A stretch of DNA of 64,000 nucleotides, taken from positions 62,001 to 126,000 of the forward strand of contig NZ_JADEYP010000006.1 in NCBI RefSeq assembly GCF_020295405.1. Reading direction: 5' to 3'. The position numbers were made by a program, and so were the translations under genes. Of this stretch, positions 45,801 through 55,700 are shown one piece after another. The notes under the pieces were generated by a model, which was given only the letters and a program-made list of their open reading frames with translations, was not told where the DNA came from and made no database searches. The first letter of the stretch is position 1. The number at the start of each line of letters is the position of its first letter. The stretch is from Sphingobacterium bovistauri (GTDB lineage Bacteria; Bacteroidota; Bacteroidia; Sphingobacteriales; Sphingobacteriaceae).

Positions 45801-48800
45801 TTGCAAATCCAATTTCAAGCTTTGCTTCTACTTCCAATACATTACGTGAAGTCAGACCAAAATATACCGCAGCCATAAAACCGACAGAAGAATTAATATT
45901 GCCCGAAATAGGTGTATATTTCACTCCCGAAAAACTCTCCATAGTATTCAGAGCCAAAGACTCTTGATTTTCTTGCTTTTTGACTAAGCTATGTTCTTCA
46001 CTCTGAACCTCTCGTTGCATATTATAGTAAGCTCCACCAGCAAAACCATACAGACTGGTCCCTGGAAACATGGTAATACCTGCTGTAATATCAAAAACTC
46101 CATCCAAATAGAAAAATTGGAATGATTGTTTGTTATTTTCTTTCCTAGCACCGAAAAGTCCTTTCATTTGCATCTTGGCGACAGGAAGCTCTACAGTCAA
46201 CATACCTGCAAAACCACGATCTTTGATACTACCTGATACATTCATATCAAAATAAGCGATGCTTCCAGAAATTTTCATACCTGCCAAATTGGCTTCAGCT
46301 TCTAATTTTACGGCTTCGATCTTTCCTCCTACACCTTTCCAAAATTTACGAATTCCATCTTGAGGTCTAGCAAATACGCTAAATACCAGGTCAGCTTTAG
46401 GAATAAAACTTACGCCATTGACCAACTCCATATGGGTATCAAAAGTCAGCCCAATATTACCGTTAGAAATGTATGGTTTCCAGTTACGTATTGTGAAATT
46501 GAATCCCATCAATGATTCTTGTTTATTTTCTGACGCTAGCCATTCAGTATTCGACGAAGTACCATATAGATTTGGTCCTTTGTGATAAGCGAGCAAATAA
46601 TCTTGTTGGTCTTGCGTCAATAACGTAGCATTTTGATCTGGGCTACCTATTCCAGCACTATATTGTCCAGGTGAAAACACCTGCCCTCGGGAAGAAATTT
46701 TCATATTGCTAAATCCAATATACCCTAAGCTTATGTCCGGCAAGTCACCAATATCAGCGACAATACTCATAGATCCATGCAGGGTAGCTTCGGCCAAGAA
46801 ATCTTCTCCTCCACCAGCTTTTATAAGGATGTTAGAACCTTCCCTTATTGCGCCTTTAGCCCAGAATGCTGAAAAATCTAAATCTTTTTGAACGGTTACA
46901 TTAAATTGGAAAGCCAAATTGCTGCCCTGAGCTTTACTTAAAGTACAGCTATAATCTATTTCTTTACGTTGATTTTCAGCAGATTTTTCTCCCGATATAG
47001 GTAACATCAGTTTCCCTAACATCTGCCCGTTTGTAAAAGAATTTTTGAAAATATTGATATTTATCTCATCGATAGAAAAATACCAACCATCCAAGACGCC
47101 CTCATCTAATGTAAGGATATTAGCCACCCCAGCAGTGCCACTAAATTCTCCTCTTTGTGTATCGAAAACAAAGTTTTTGGCTATAAAACTCGGAGAGACA
47201 TTCTCTTTCGTTTTTATAGCTTTTGGTAGCTCAACGTGTATTTCAGGAATAAAGAAACCTTTCCACTGCTCATTAAATATTAACTGTTGGTTTGCTCCAA
47301 AAGATAGAGATGTCGGCATAGTATAGCCTTCTGTTCCTTGTATAGCATTGCGCTTTACCGAATGATCATATATAATGAATTTTTCGGGTGCTAGTGAAAA
47401 TTTGAAATCCGCGATTCCACTCATCATAAAAGGCTCAACTTTTACAGATGCAACCCAATTAGACCACCCTTCTGTAGTAGTGGCCGACAGGCTCGCTTTC
47501 AAAGGTTCAGCCTGATTCGATGCAAGAACAAGTGTATTGGCTGGAAATTTGTAATCAGCCTGTATTCCTAAAGATTTGAATCCATTTTCATCAAAACGTA
47601 TATGTGTACCTTCCGATTCACCCTGAGCGGCTAACAATGTCAAACTCAACATAGGAATCGGAAAGTCTTCCGCTAGACTCATTATCCCTTCTTTACAAAA
47701 TGAATTTGCTGTCATACAGAAATCCCTACCTGACAACGCCAATTTTTGTTTTGGCCCAGCATCTGGAAGATCCATGGCCGTACTTGCATTAAACCAGCTT
47801 TGGCTTTCATTAAAAAACACTTCATTAATACCTATAGTTATTGGCCCTTGAACTATACCAAGTGGCAATTCAAAACCTAATGCATTAGCGGCTTGATTTA
47901 CTTGAGAAATGACTTGATTTTTGTTATTTTTCAAATAATCATCAATATTCTCTATTTCGTTGGATTCCAATGAAAGTCCAGATAGGTCTGGTTTATCTGT
48001 TTTAGGCATAAAAGATGGCGCATTATTTTTCACCGCCCCTCTCACAATGCCAACAAACATTCGTTTGGTTGAGTTAACCTTTAGATTTGCAAAATTGACA
48101 CGCAATTTCAAACCAGGAACTCCTCCGATAGCCGGCAAGGCTACCGTTCCCGTTCCATTATATCCATTACTACTATTACCCGAAATTGAATTGATTCGCA
48201 TTTCGAAACTACCATCACCTATCATTACCACATCATTCGTCGACACATTGCTTGTCATCTTATCTGCGGTTTCATTTCTACATCCGCAGACAGGCGCTGG
48301 CAATTGTGCCATAAGCAATTTTTTAGGTTCTTGAAAGAGAAATGGATCTAAAGGTGTATTATCTTGATTATAGATAAATGTAGAAACTTCACTTTTTCCA
48401 TTGTTTCTAAATTTGGATTTCAATGTCGGGTCAATTGCCTGTACTTCCATAGCATATTGACGCCCTGGAATCAAGGATGGATATTGCGGTCCATAGACCA
48501 GCGTATTTCCTTGTATAGTTTCTTCCACTAATGGTCGAGTAGATTGGATAGCATCATTTGGATTACGTGGTGTTATCATTTCTACTATTTTGACCCTATA
48601 TTGTGTCAGGGGGGAAGAGCCGGCTGGAGTAGACCATACAATAGGTACAAGTTGAGCTCCTTTTGTACCCACTTTTTGTGCATTAAATGGTGCTAATATG
48701 CGCGGAGGTTCTAAATCTGATATACGGAAAGTAGCGCAACCTGTCTGCTCAAGACTAACTGGCTCAAGAGTTCGGTAGTTTAACGCACGAATGCACAAAG

Positions 48801-49203
48801 AATAATTGCCTTCAAGCAAACCTAATCCTCTTGTCATATCTCCTCTACTTATACCTGTATATTCAATTTTATTGATATCAAATAAAAATGCAATATCATT
48901 ACCATTCATAGTTATCGTCTCACCTACCCCTACGCGAATAGCTGAAGGACTTCTATATCCCTTTTTTACCCAAGCGGAAATCCCATTGTCACCTGTGATA
49001 ATGGCAGTCAACTGGATTTCTTGCACTGTAGTACTGGTATTCGTGATAGAAATCAGCATCAAATTTGGATTGGAAGCATATTCTGCAATACGGCTTTGGT
49101 ACGGAGGCATCACCAATGTATTGATCGAAATCTGTGCAAATACTTGCGATGACCAAAAAACTAGTATAGTGATGATACAATTTAGAAAACTTAGCTTTTT
49201 CAT
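42844..49203 (-). CDS. Giant exported beta-rich surface protein (2119 aa), possibly TANFOR-type
   Basis: A 2119-aa protein with signal peptide (residues 1-23, ending VFAQ). The N-terminal 180 residues (INTLVMPPYQSRIAEYASN..., LTAIITGDNGISAW, GNYSLCIRALNY) resemble the TANFOR domain of Bacteroidota surface proteins, followed by an FN3-like unit (PIVWSTPAGSS). A C-G-C motif (VCGCRN) is near residue 305. The middle (about 350-1450) is an extended series of amphipathic beta strands without obvious repeats. Residues 1480-1900 hold Ig-like segments (VSFNYSLTNDFVVPLEY). The Ser/Thr/Asn-rich end has no visible C-terminal sorting domain. Its start overlaps the upstream barrel gene by 4 bases. Function unknown. 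Confidence 0.75.
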   Translation of the reverse strand: MKKLSFLNCIITILVFWSSQVFAQISINTLVMPPYQSRIAEYASNPNLMLISITNTSTTVQEIQLTAIITGDNGISAWVKKGYRSPSAIRVGVGETITMNGNDIAFLFDINKIEYTGISRGDMTRGLGLLEGNYSLCIRALNYRTLEPVSLEQTGCATFRISDLEPPRILAPFNAQKVGTKGAQLVPIVWSTPAGSSPLTQYRVKIVEMITPRNPNDAIQSTRPLVEETIQGNTLVYGPQYPSLIPGRQYAMEVQAIDPTLKSKFRNNGKSEVSTFIYNQDNTPLDPFLFQEPKKLLMAQLPAPVCGCRNETADKMTSNVSTNDVVMIGDGSFEMRINSISGNSSNGYNGTGTVALPAIGGVPGLKLRVNFANLKVNSTKRMFVGIVRGAVKNNAPSFMPKTDKPDLSGLSLESNEIENIDDYLKNNKNQVISQVNQAANALGFELPLGIVQGPITIGINEVFFNESQSWFNASTAMDLPDAGPKQKLALSGRDFCMTANSFCKEGIMSLAEDFPIPMLSLTLLAAQGESEGTHIRFDENGFKSLGIQADYKFPANTLVLASNQAEPLKASLSATTTEGWSNWVASVKVEPFMMSGIADFKFSLAPEKFIIYDHSVKRNAIQGTEGYTMPTSLSFGANQQLIFNEQWKGFFIPEIHVELPKAIKTKENVSPSFIAKNFVFDTQRGEFSGTAGVANILTLDEGVLDGWYFSIDEININIFKNSFTNGQMLGKLMLPISGEKSAENQRKEIDYSCTLSKAQGSNLAFQFNVTVQKDLDFSAFWAKGAIREGSNILIKAGGGEDFLAEATLHGSMSIVADIGDLPDISLGYIGFSNMKISSRGQVFSPGQYSAGIGSPDQNATLLTQDQQDYLLAYHKGPNLYGTSSNTEWLASENKQESLMGFNFTIRNWKPYISNGNIGLTFDTHMELVNGVSFIPKADLVFSVFARPQDGIRKFWKGVGGKIEAVKLEAEANLAGMKISGSIAYFDMNVSGSIKDRGFAGMLTVELPVAKMQMKGLFGARKENNKQSFQFFYLDGVFDITAGITMFPGTSLYGFAGGAYYNMQREVQSEEHSLVKKQENQESLALNTMESFSGVKYTPISGNINSSVGFMAAVYFGLTSRNVLEVEAKLEIGFANGSLNMIEFAGRAAGLNDGSFPFSKKYNSAMIQGNMHALVQLEDGNFKYFDAGIGIKLEYPKPVSLVSAQGNLVFHVEKDKGWYLKLGSPENIPSPGPISLSVGIPGIKLDAKSYFQVGTMEIDDIPPTPQWIRDIINGAKSSSEEESKMVNTMAIQTTSEKRGEVSTEGMIAGMSVGFRADPQFLCFYAHLRAGLGADLSLKYYANGACANNPVAGWYAEGQAFVGAEASCGIKINIFGIKKDIVFVSGGLAAEVKAGLPAPFYAKGRIGGTFSVLNGLISKNFRIGLEVGTVCESGNGNPEELALIADVFPKNGETVGVLDKSAVSFNYSLTNDFVVPLEYIDEDGMPYTVYQLFRFKKDLVKISVVGTENTLNTSDFVLAGRASNNLFDNRRGGRDIYSIEERPDAPMLKPNSDYTLNVTANVLSYRYTSFTDAMNTSKEALEALKNNTSSFELVATNGKVYEDKREVKFKTDKGPKRILVDNVVESMPYHRSDALPYRALHNIAGNKGYILLRRAQLGLPTYFDCPLPDNQAQTKIRFVLLESGGGVQTFEQDVRVVDNGTRWEFDMPILMPNTLYAAKIYFKNVANSAGSTDGGKTKLNVVKTLNFSNGQTALISNRDLVTNSLRLNGGDHELFAWYFKTGAIESYQSKYNQLRLEKATIRGEQIKRGEKQVNLAKLNWDVNESTKTLSNEMVVKYYYSSKELFNILDVGRYETFISGAKFSNAFVTNRNESLPTISNNSFKANEAVSWVSLLNRAGFDVQSNNISLAEEERMWKDFEKDAFGLEKSLNIEYVNWGGIDNGMYGIAPIRVYPKATFLKTSSLLSANMYGINFDDNQYSTASAEGTNKSSTNATTSDNTSVSNSQRILNRLVGNASTSAHIGNVSQALFSSPSLEIEYAMSGGQSYGKGVIETGNNLLQKLINFKKDQGYPVDIFMQLNSIGKALDQVNSKMQSSSIMAQPPSGLAGPNVIAQPKALGKFR

Positions 49204-50909
49204 AATCCGAAATTTAATTGGTAAGCAATTTCACCTCGCGTCTCTGAGAAAGATGGATTCCCTGAAATTATAGCAGAACCGGGATTATTATTTGTGAAAT
49301 ATATCAGGGCACGAATAGTTTGTAGTCTGTTAATCTGGTATGAGAGATTGGTTGATCCATTAAAAATTTTGATCCTTTCTCCATTATTTTCTCCCAACAT
49401 AAAACTCATATTTGCACCCATCATTAGCTTTTTATTTTCTAATGCAAAGCTTCCCCCTGCATTTATTCCTTTATAACTGGTACTTACTAATTCACTCTTT
49501 AAGTTCATATAATTAACACTACTATTGAGAGAGAGTCTTTTTTGAGGAAAGGAAATATTATAATTAAATAAATATTGTTGAGATTTTATATCACGACTTG
49601 GGGCATTTGTTTCAAAATAAGAATTGTAATCATTCATAGTATTGAAATTTGCAGAGAGGAACATCACTTGAATCTTATCCTCAGCAATAATAGTATATCG
49701 AGGCATAATACCTAGAGTAGCAGTGTTTTGGACAATTTTCAGCGAATCAGCAAATCTCAACGTATTGGGTTTTTGATTATTGGAATAGTTATTAAATATA
49801 AAATCCACACCAAAACTCTCTGTTAAGTTGGTGGATAAATTTGCTGAACCAATTATCCGTTTGGATGTAGCTTGTTTGGTTAAGCGAATATTGTCTTGTT
49901 CTATTCCCAAACTTCCGTTGAAGATGAATTTCCCTGATGGATGACTATAGTTTGGAGATATGGTTAGATTCTCTATATCATTATTAAAAAAATATGCACC
50001 CATGGATTTGAAATCTGGCTCAATGCGTTTATAATTCACTTTCACCCCATAATTACTACCTGTGTATCCAATACCCCCACTAAATGCTAAAAACCATTCT
50101 GTACTACCATTGATATCGAGCATACTACTAAGTCTTCTTAATGTCTTATCCGGAATAGAATCTAATGCTAGGGGAGAATTCAAATCTCGTGTATATACCG
50201 ATACAGCCCCATCTGATTCAATAAAAAAACGTTTGAATATTGTGAATTTAGTGCCATACCCCAAGACTGTATTAGCTGCGGGAGTGACCCGTTGCGCATA
50301 TTCGCCAATTTGCTGAGGTTTTGACACGGAATCATCCTTAGCATGCAAGACATTGATATCAAAATGATTGGCATCTACTCCATAACCCAATTTTAGTGCT
50401 ACTCCCTTCCTAGTAAAAGAATAAGGAACGAGCGACATGGATGCGGTATCGATAACAGTTGCTCTATTTAAGCGTCCTAGCATTGCTCCAAACCGGAACT
50501 TCCCAGGATTCAGTTCCACACCTCCTCCCAACATGGTATGTCCGGCTAATGTATATGGTGAGAATGTCACATTCCGGTAACCTCCATGCAATGTTATCCA
50601 CTTGTATGTAGGACTCAATCCGTATTGATTGAATGGCTGTTGAAAACTGGACTGCTTTTTACTAATCATAAAGCTAGTCGGTATATTCCATCCGTAAATT
50701 GAAAATACAGGGCTACCACTTAACAGATAATTAAATGGTTCCATTCGATTCCCTATACCATTCGCTTGATAAAACATACCTCGTAGTTCCATATTGCCTT
50801 GGAATGTGAATGGCTTTTGAGAAGCAATATTCGTAAAGTCCTGACTATATAGCGCTATAGTATTCAGTAGAATAATGCAACATATATATATGTGAAGAAA
50901 CTTCTTCAT
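49200..50909 (-). CDS. Outer-membrane beta-barrel-like protein of the surface operon
   Basis: A 569-aa protein with signal peptide (residues 1-22, ending LYSQ). The whole mature sequence alternates polar and hydrophobic residues with short turns and ends in a strand finishing YQLNFGL, as outer-membrane barrels do. No plug domain or TonB box is visible. It overlaps the giant gene by 4 bases (ATGA), implying fixed stoichiometry, and begins 29 bases after the lipoprotein gene. It could be the membrane pore or anchor of the giant protein; that is inference. Confidence 0.7.
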   Translation of the reverse strand: MKKFLHIYICCIILLNTIALYSQDFTNIASQKPFTFQGNMELRGMFYQANGIGNRMEPFNYLLSGSPVFSIYGWNIPTSFMISKKQSSFQQPFNQYGLSPTYKWITLHGGYRNVTFSPYTLAGHTMLGGGVELNPGKFRFGAMLGRLNRATVIDTASMSLVPYSFTRKGVALKLGYGVDANHFDINVLHAKDDSVSKPQQIGEYAQRVTPAANTVLGYGTKFTIFKRFFIESDGAVSVYTRDLNSPLALDSIPDKTLRRLSSMLDINGSTEWFLAFSGGIGYTGSNYGVKVNYKRIEPDFKSMGAYFFNNDIENLTISPNYSHPSGKFIFNGSLGIEQDNIRLTKQATSKRIIGSANLSTNLTESFGVDFIFNNYSNNQKPNTLRFADSLKIVQNTATLGIMPRYTIIAEDKIQVMFLSANFNTMNDYNSYFETNAPSRDIKSQQYLFNYNISFPQKRLSLNSSVNYMNLKSELVSTSYKGINAGGSFALENKKLMMGANMSFMLGENNGERIKIFNGSTNLSYQINRLQTIRALIYFTNNNPGSAIISGNPSFSETRGEIAYQLNFGL

Positions 50910-50938
50910 AAGATTTTAGATTTTGATTGGAAAAGTTT

Positions 50939-52474
50939 CTAATCAAGTATATTAAAAAGAGTCTTAGCAATATTGTAATCAATTTTTACCCCCCTTTGAA
51001 ACGATTGTAAATGAGTAATATCTGGGTCTAATGTATTTCCTGGAATGATTATGTATCGATATTCATTTCCATTTAAAGTAGCGCCATACTTAGTTTGGAT
51101 ATCTATATACCCTATACTAAATTTAAAGTAAACTTGAGCATCTCGTCCGCCTGTATATATCTCCGCACCCAATAATCTTATTTCTTGCGTACCATGATTA
51201 TCATATTTTTCATAAACTAATACTTGACCTGTATTGAATACTCCTGAGGTCAGAGCTAAAGATGGAATTCTGATATAATTAATAGGAGAATTACCCGATA
51301 ATCCTCCAGAATACCAGGGGCTATAGTATACTTTCGTAGAAGATTCACTGCTTCTCAAATTCATAATTGGCATCCCCCAACTATTCGTTCCTTTAGGACC
51401 ATGGAGATCTCCTGTAGAAATATTTATATAATAGTCGCCTGCTATTCCAACGGTATCAACTGGTGATCTACTTCCGTTTAGAATCTTTGAACCAGGCGCA
51501 CCATTTGATCCGTTAGATCCTGTCGCCCCCTTTAATCTAACAGGACTTCCCCAACTTGTTGCTGTTTTTGGACCGTAAAAGTCGCTTGTTGCTATTCTAA
51601 AATAAAAGTCCCCTATTCGTCCTAAGCTCGTATCTGGTGCCGCAGTTCCACTCAAAATTTGTGAGCCCGGAGCACCATCTTTACCATTTGTGCCTTTTAA
51701 GTTTGTAGCAACACCCCAACCCAAAGCTGTTTTAGGCCCATAGAAATCGCCCGTATTAGTTCTATAATAAAAATCGTCGATTGTACCTATGGTACTTACT
51801 GGCACAGTGGTTCCATTTAGGATAGTTTTACCGTTTGTTCCATTGTTTCCATTACTGCCGTTTTCACCAGTCGCTCCAATCAAACGAATAGGTGTCCCCC
51901 AGCCTGCTCCTGTCTTTGGCCCATACAAATTGGCTGTATTTGTTTGGAAATAATAATCTCCGACAGCTCCCAACTCATTATCTGGAATCGTTGTACCATT
52001 CAATATTTTAGTTCCATTTGCGCCATTCGCTCCTTTTAAATTGACAGGTGTACCCCAAGACGAAGTAATCTTTGGCCCATATAAATTAGATGTACTTAAA
52101 TCAATATAAAAATCACCAACATTCCCAACTGACATTGAAGGACTTCCTGTTGTAGCAATTATTTTACTTCCATCTTTACCATCTGCCCCTGTAGCACCAA
52201 CCGAACCAGTTGATCCTGTTGCTCCTATTGCCCCCTTTAGATTAATTGGATTGCCCCACCCATCAATACTTTTAGGACCATAAAAATCACTAGATGATGT
52301 ATCAAAGTAATAATCTCCAGCTACACCTATCGACGTAGATGGCATCGTATTTCCATTATAAATTTTACTACCAGCAACCCCATCTTCCCCTTGAGGTCCT
52401 ACTACACCTTCCTTAGTACAAGCATAAATAATTATGATATACATGCACAACAATAATAATCTGAATCTTTTCAT
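50939..52474 (-). CDS. Lipoprotein with six FYGPK repeats and collagen-like linkers
   Basis: A 511-aa lipoprotein (signal with IIIIYAC, Cys at residue 19). Residues 24-35 and several linkers are Gly-X-Y collagen-like runs (GATGSTGSVGATGADGKDG is the longest). Six units of about 48 residues follow (36-84, 103-151, 155-203, 216-264, 271-318, 329-373) with the consensus ILNG-P-GxxGDYY-T-LYGPK-WGxPxNLKG, a pattern also known from phage and bacterial fibre proteins. The C-terminal 135 residues form a different domain with KVYYSPWYSG at its start. First gene of the surface operon; probably a trimeric surface fibre, by analogy. Confidence 0.82.
   Translation of the reverse strand: MKRFRLLLLCMYIIIIYACTKEGVVGPQGEDGVAGSKIYNGNTMPSTSIGVAGDYYFDTSSSDFYGPKSIDGWGNPINLKGAIGATGSTGSVGATGADGKDGSKIIATTGSPSMSVGNVGDFYIDLSTSNLYGPKITSSWGTPVNLKGANGANGTKILNGTTIPDNELGAVGDYYFQTNTANLYGPKTGAGWGTPIRLIGATGENGSNGNNGTNGKTILNGTTVPVSTIGTIDDFYYRTNTGDFYGPKTALGWGVATNLKGTNGKDGAPGSQILSGTAAPDTSLGRIGDFYFRIATSDFYGPKTATSWGSPVRLKGATGSNGSNGAPGSKILNGSRSPVDTVGIAGDYYINISTGDLHGPKGTNSWGMPIMNLRSSESSTKVYYSPWYSGGLSGNSPINYIRIPSLALTSGVFNTGQVLVYEKYDNHGTQEIRLLGAEIYTGGRDAQVYFKFSIGYIDIQTKYGATLNGNEYRYIIIPGNTLDPDITHLQSFQRGVKIDYNIAKTLFNILD
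51356..52369 (-). repeat. Six protein-level tandem repeats in the collagen-like lipoprotein
   Basis: Six units of about 144 bases joined by Gly-X-Y linkers of 3-21 residues. At DNA level the copies are clearly diverged, sharing mostly the FYGPK and TGGGG-type Trp-Gly codons, so slippage-driven copy change is not evident. Confidence 0.85.
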
Positions 52475-52560
52475 AACCTACTATTTACATTCAAGTATGT
52501 ATTAACTTAAATTTGTTATCGTAATAATTTTATTATAAAAAGAAGTTTTTTTTTGAATAT

Positions 52561-52596
52561 TTTTTTTAACACTGAGTTAATCCAGTGTTAAAAAAA
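52561..52596 (-). terminator. Terminator between the sensor kinase gene and the surface operon
   Basis: TTTTTTTAACACTG pairs with CAGTGTTAAAAAA around AGTTAATC; T-run on both strands. It separates the regulator operon from the surface operon. The rest of 52475-52738 shows no clear TAnnTTTG box and no other feature I can name. Confidence 0.8.
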
Positions 52597-52738
52597 TGCG
52601 AATACCTATTTTCAGTTAGGGAAGAATAACTCTTTACAAGATTAATTACATAATACCTCCTTAGAGCAGAGTAATCTGAGTTAAAATTTATATACTGAAA
52701 TCAGGAATTTAAGTTTGGGTTTTAGAATCTTCAATTCT

Positions 52739-55700
52739 CTAAAAGATTGGGAATATCATAGTGACTCTAGTTGTGTAATCAAGTATATTTGGTGTTTTGT
52801 CAATATGGATACCTGTCCTACTATTCACCCCATCTCTATTCATCATTTGCAATCTATTTTCTACACCTTTAATTCCAAATGATTGCCTTTTAAACGTCGA
52901 ATTCTCTTGAAGATCAAAACCTACACCGTTGTCTAACACTTGAATAACTATGTAAACATCTCTTCTTGAAATATTTATATAAACCAACCCTTTCCTATCA
53001 GTTAAATGCCTTACACCGTGATGGACGGCATTTTCCACTATAGGCTGTATGAGCATTGATGGGATTTTATCGCGATATGGGTTAATATCATTTTCAACAT
53101 GAATCTCAAAATCAAACATATGGTCAAATCTTTCGCGCTCCAAATCCAAATACAATTTCACCAATCCTAATTCAGATTCAATATTAACCATTGAATTTTG
53201 AGAATTTTCCAAAACAATTCTACTCAATGACGCAAATTTATGGATGAGCTTACTAGCCTTCAACTTATTATTTTCAACGACATAAGCTTCTATAGAGTTT
53301 AATACATTAAAAATGAAATGAGGGTTCATCTGTGCACGAACGGCTTTCAATTCACTTTCATACAGCTTCTTTCGAAAATCAGATTCTATCTTCTCTTGTC
53401 GCTGTACTTCCAAATTTTCCTGTTGTTCGATGATCTTTTTCTCATTCTCAATCAATTCCTTTTTGAGCTTTTCATTAAAATCCGAATGCAATTTATTAAC
53501 AGCCTTCTGCTGATTAATACGGTAGAACAAAAAACCAAAAGCAAGTGTTGCAAGTATCAAAGCAAACAAAACTCTAAAAAGTGTAGACTCATACCATACA
53601 CTTTTGACTACAATATTGTATTTCGTAATATTTTTAGACCAATTTCCTTCCATATCTCCCACACGCACACTAAAAGTATATCTTCCTGGATCTACATTCG
53701 TGAATATAGCTTGATGCGATTCATCTGTCTCAATCCACTCCTTGTGAATACCATCCAATTGATAAGAAAATCTTATATTGGAATTCTTAACCAATTGAGG
53801 ACATGCAAGGTAAAATGCAAAGGAATTTTCAGAAGGTTGCAAAGTTATAGTAGAAGACTGCAATTTGTAACTATGGTCCTCATTGAGTATTCTAAATTGG
53901 CTAATAATAGAAGTATAATCATCTGGTTCAAACACTTTCACTTTACTAATTTCCCCCTTAATAAGCCCCTTATTAGTTATCCAAATAATATCATTATTAT
54001 TCAAATAGAAGTCAGTTGGGCTATTCAGTACTGAAGGATATACCCCATCACCTTGTTCCAAATGTAAAAATCGCTTTGATATCTTATCAAAGATCATCAC
54101 GCCATCCGAAGTCTGCATCCAAATTCGATCCAAATGATCCATAGCCATTTTTCGAGTATAGAGTTTCTTGAAAGGATGTGGATCATTGTAATGTATAAAT
54201 TCTGGTTTACTTGCAAAGTGGATCTTACCAATGCCACTTGTACTGCTTCCATACCATAGTTCATTATACCTATCCAATAAAAAAGAAAATACGGAATTTG
54301 CATTTAAACTCAAACTATCAGCAGGATGATGAAAATAACTAAAAAACTTTCCTTTTACCTTATCCACTACTCGCACAGCTCCGAAGCCATCCATTCCTAA
54401 CCAAATAGAATTATTCCGATCCTTTCCAACAGTAATAATTTTATTGTCAATTAATCCAGTTTGCTTGTTAAAAAGCGTGATTTCTCTTGAAATTAAATTA
54501 TATTTATAAAGTCCTGAATTCCAAGAACCAATCCACAGATAATCTTGGCTATTTATTACATCTCCCAGTACAGTATTGCAGTCTGCTTCACGAAAATTAA
54601 AATCTTTTCCATTTATTGGCAACGGTTGTATAGACTTAGTTGATGTATGAACAAGATGAACACCATTACCATATGTCGATAAATAAATCTGGTTATTCAC
54701 GACATTGACTTGGCTTACTTTCAGTTCGTTAGTTGGAATTTGTAGGAGAATATTTTTATAATCTGCGGATAACTTTCCAACGGATGTCGCGCTTATAAAC
54801 CATGTATCATTGCCGACTTTAAAAAGTTCTTTGATTGAAAAATTAAGAGGAATTAAATCGTCTACAATATTGAGCTCATCAGAATATAAAAAAAGACCTT
54901 GGTTTGTTGCTATGTATATACCATTAGACGTAGAAGTAAGACTATTTATTCTAGTCTCAATGTCTATTTCGGGATATATTTCCTTCCAACTGATGTGTTT
55001 ATTCGTTTTAGTACGAATATCGTATAGATAAAGTCCATGCACTATATGCGCCAATAAAAGCTTTTCTTGTTGTGGTAAATAACATATATCCGTTAACTCA
55101 TTGTCATAATAATCTTTATTCTTACCTATACCAAGAAGGTTTGTATGCTCTATTTTCTTATCATATATTCCAAGATTAGAAAGATTATAATCATAATAGT
55201 TCAAATACACCGAATCACCAACAAAAGTAAAGTGTCTTCCTCCATTCTCTCCCTTATTATTCAAGTTAATATTATCAATATCATTGCTCTTCGGATTATA
55301 AATATAAATTCCACCATATCGTGTACCTATCCAAATAATACCATTACCATCTTCTCTTATACTAAATATTGTTTCCAAATCCTTAGAATTTGATAACTTT
55401 ATATAGCTTACATCATCTGTTTTCGGATCATAATACTGTAATCCAGTTTCCTGACCTCCGAAATATACAATCCCTGAACTTGCCACGAAGACGGTGTAAA
55501 GTTCATTTTTCACAATTTTATTATGACCGATAGTAGGGTTGAAAGTTCGAACGCTGGAAGAAATTGGAAGATGCGTATCGTAGCAGATTAATCCTTGATT
55601 ATAGGATGTCATCCATATTTTCGAACTCTTTGGATCTAAACTAATGGAGCTTAAATCGTTTGTCAAATGACTATATGTGCGATGAAAAGGGATATTATGA

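Noticed and set aside
48806..49273. Plus-strand frame of 155 codons
   Set aside because: Antisense to the start of the giant gene and the end of the barrel gene; no independent support.
51356..52369. Regular spacing suggestive of a CRISPR array or DNA tandem repeat
   Set aside because: The repetition exists at protein level (six FYGPK units); DNA copies are diverged and in frame with a lipoprotein, with no short identical repeats or cas genes.
53318..54034. Open frame of 238 codons on the plus strand
   Set aside because: It lies entirely antisense to the sensor kinase gene, has no recognisable motif, a low-complexity composition and no promoter box; it is a shadow of the kinase reading frame.
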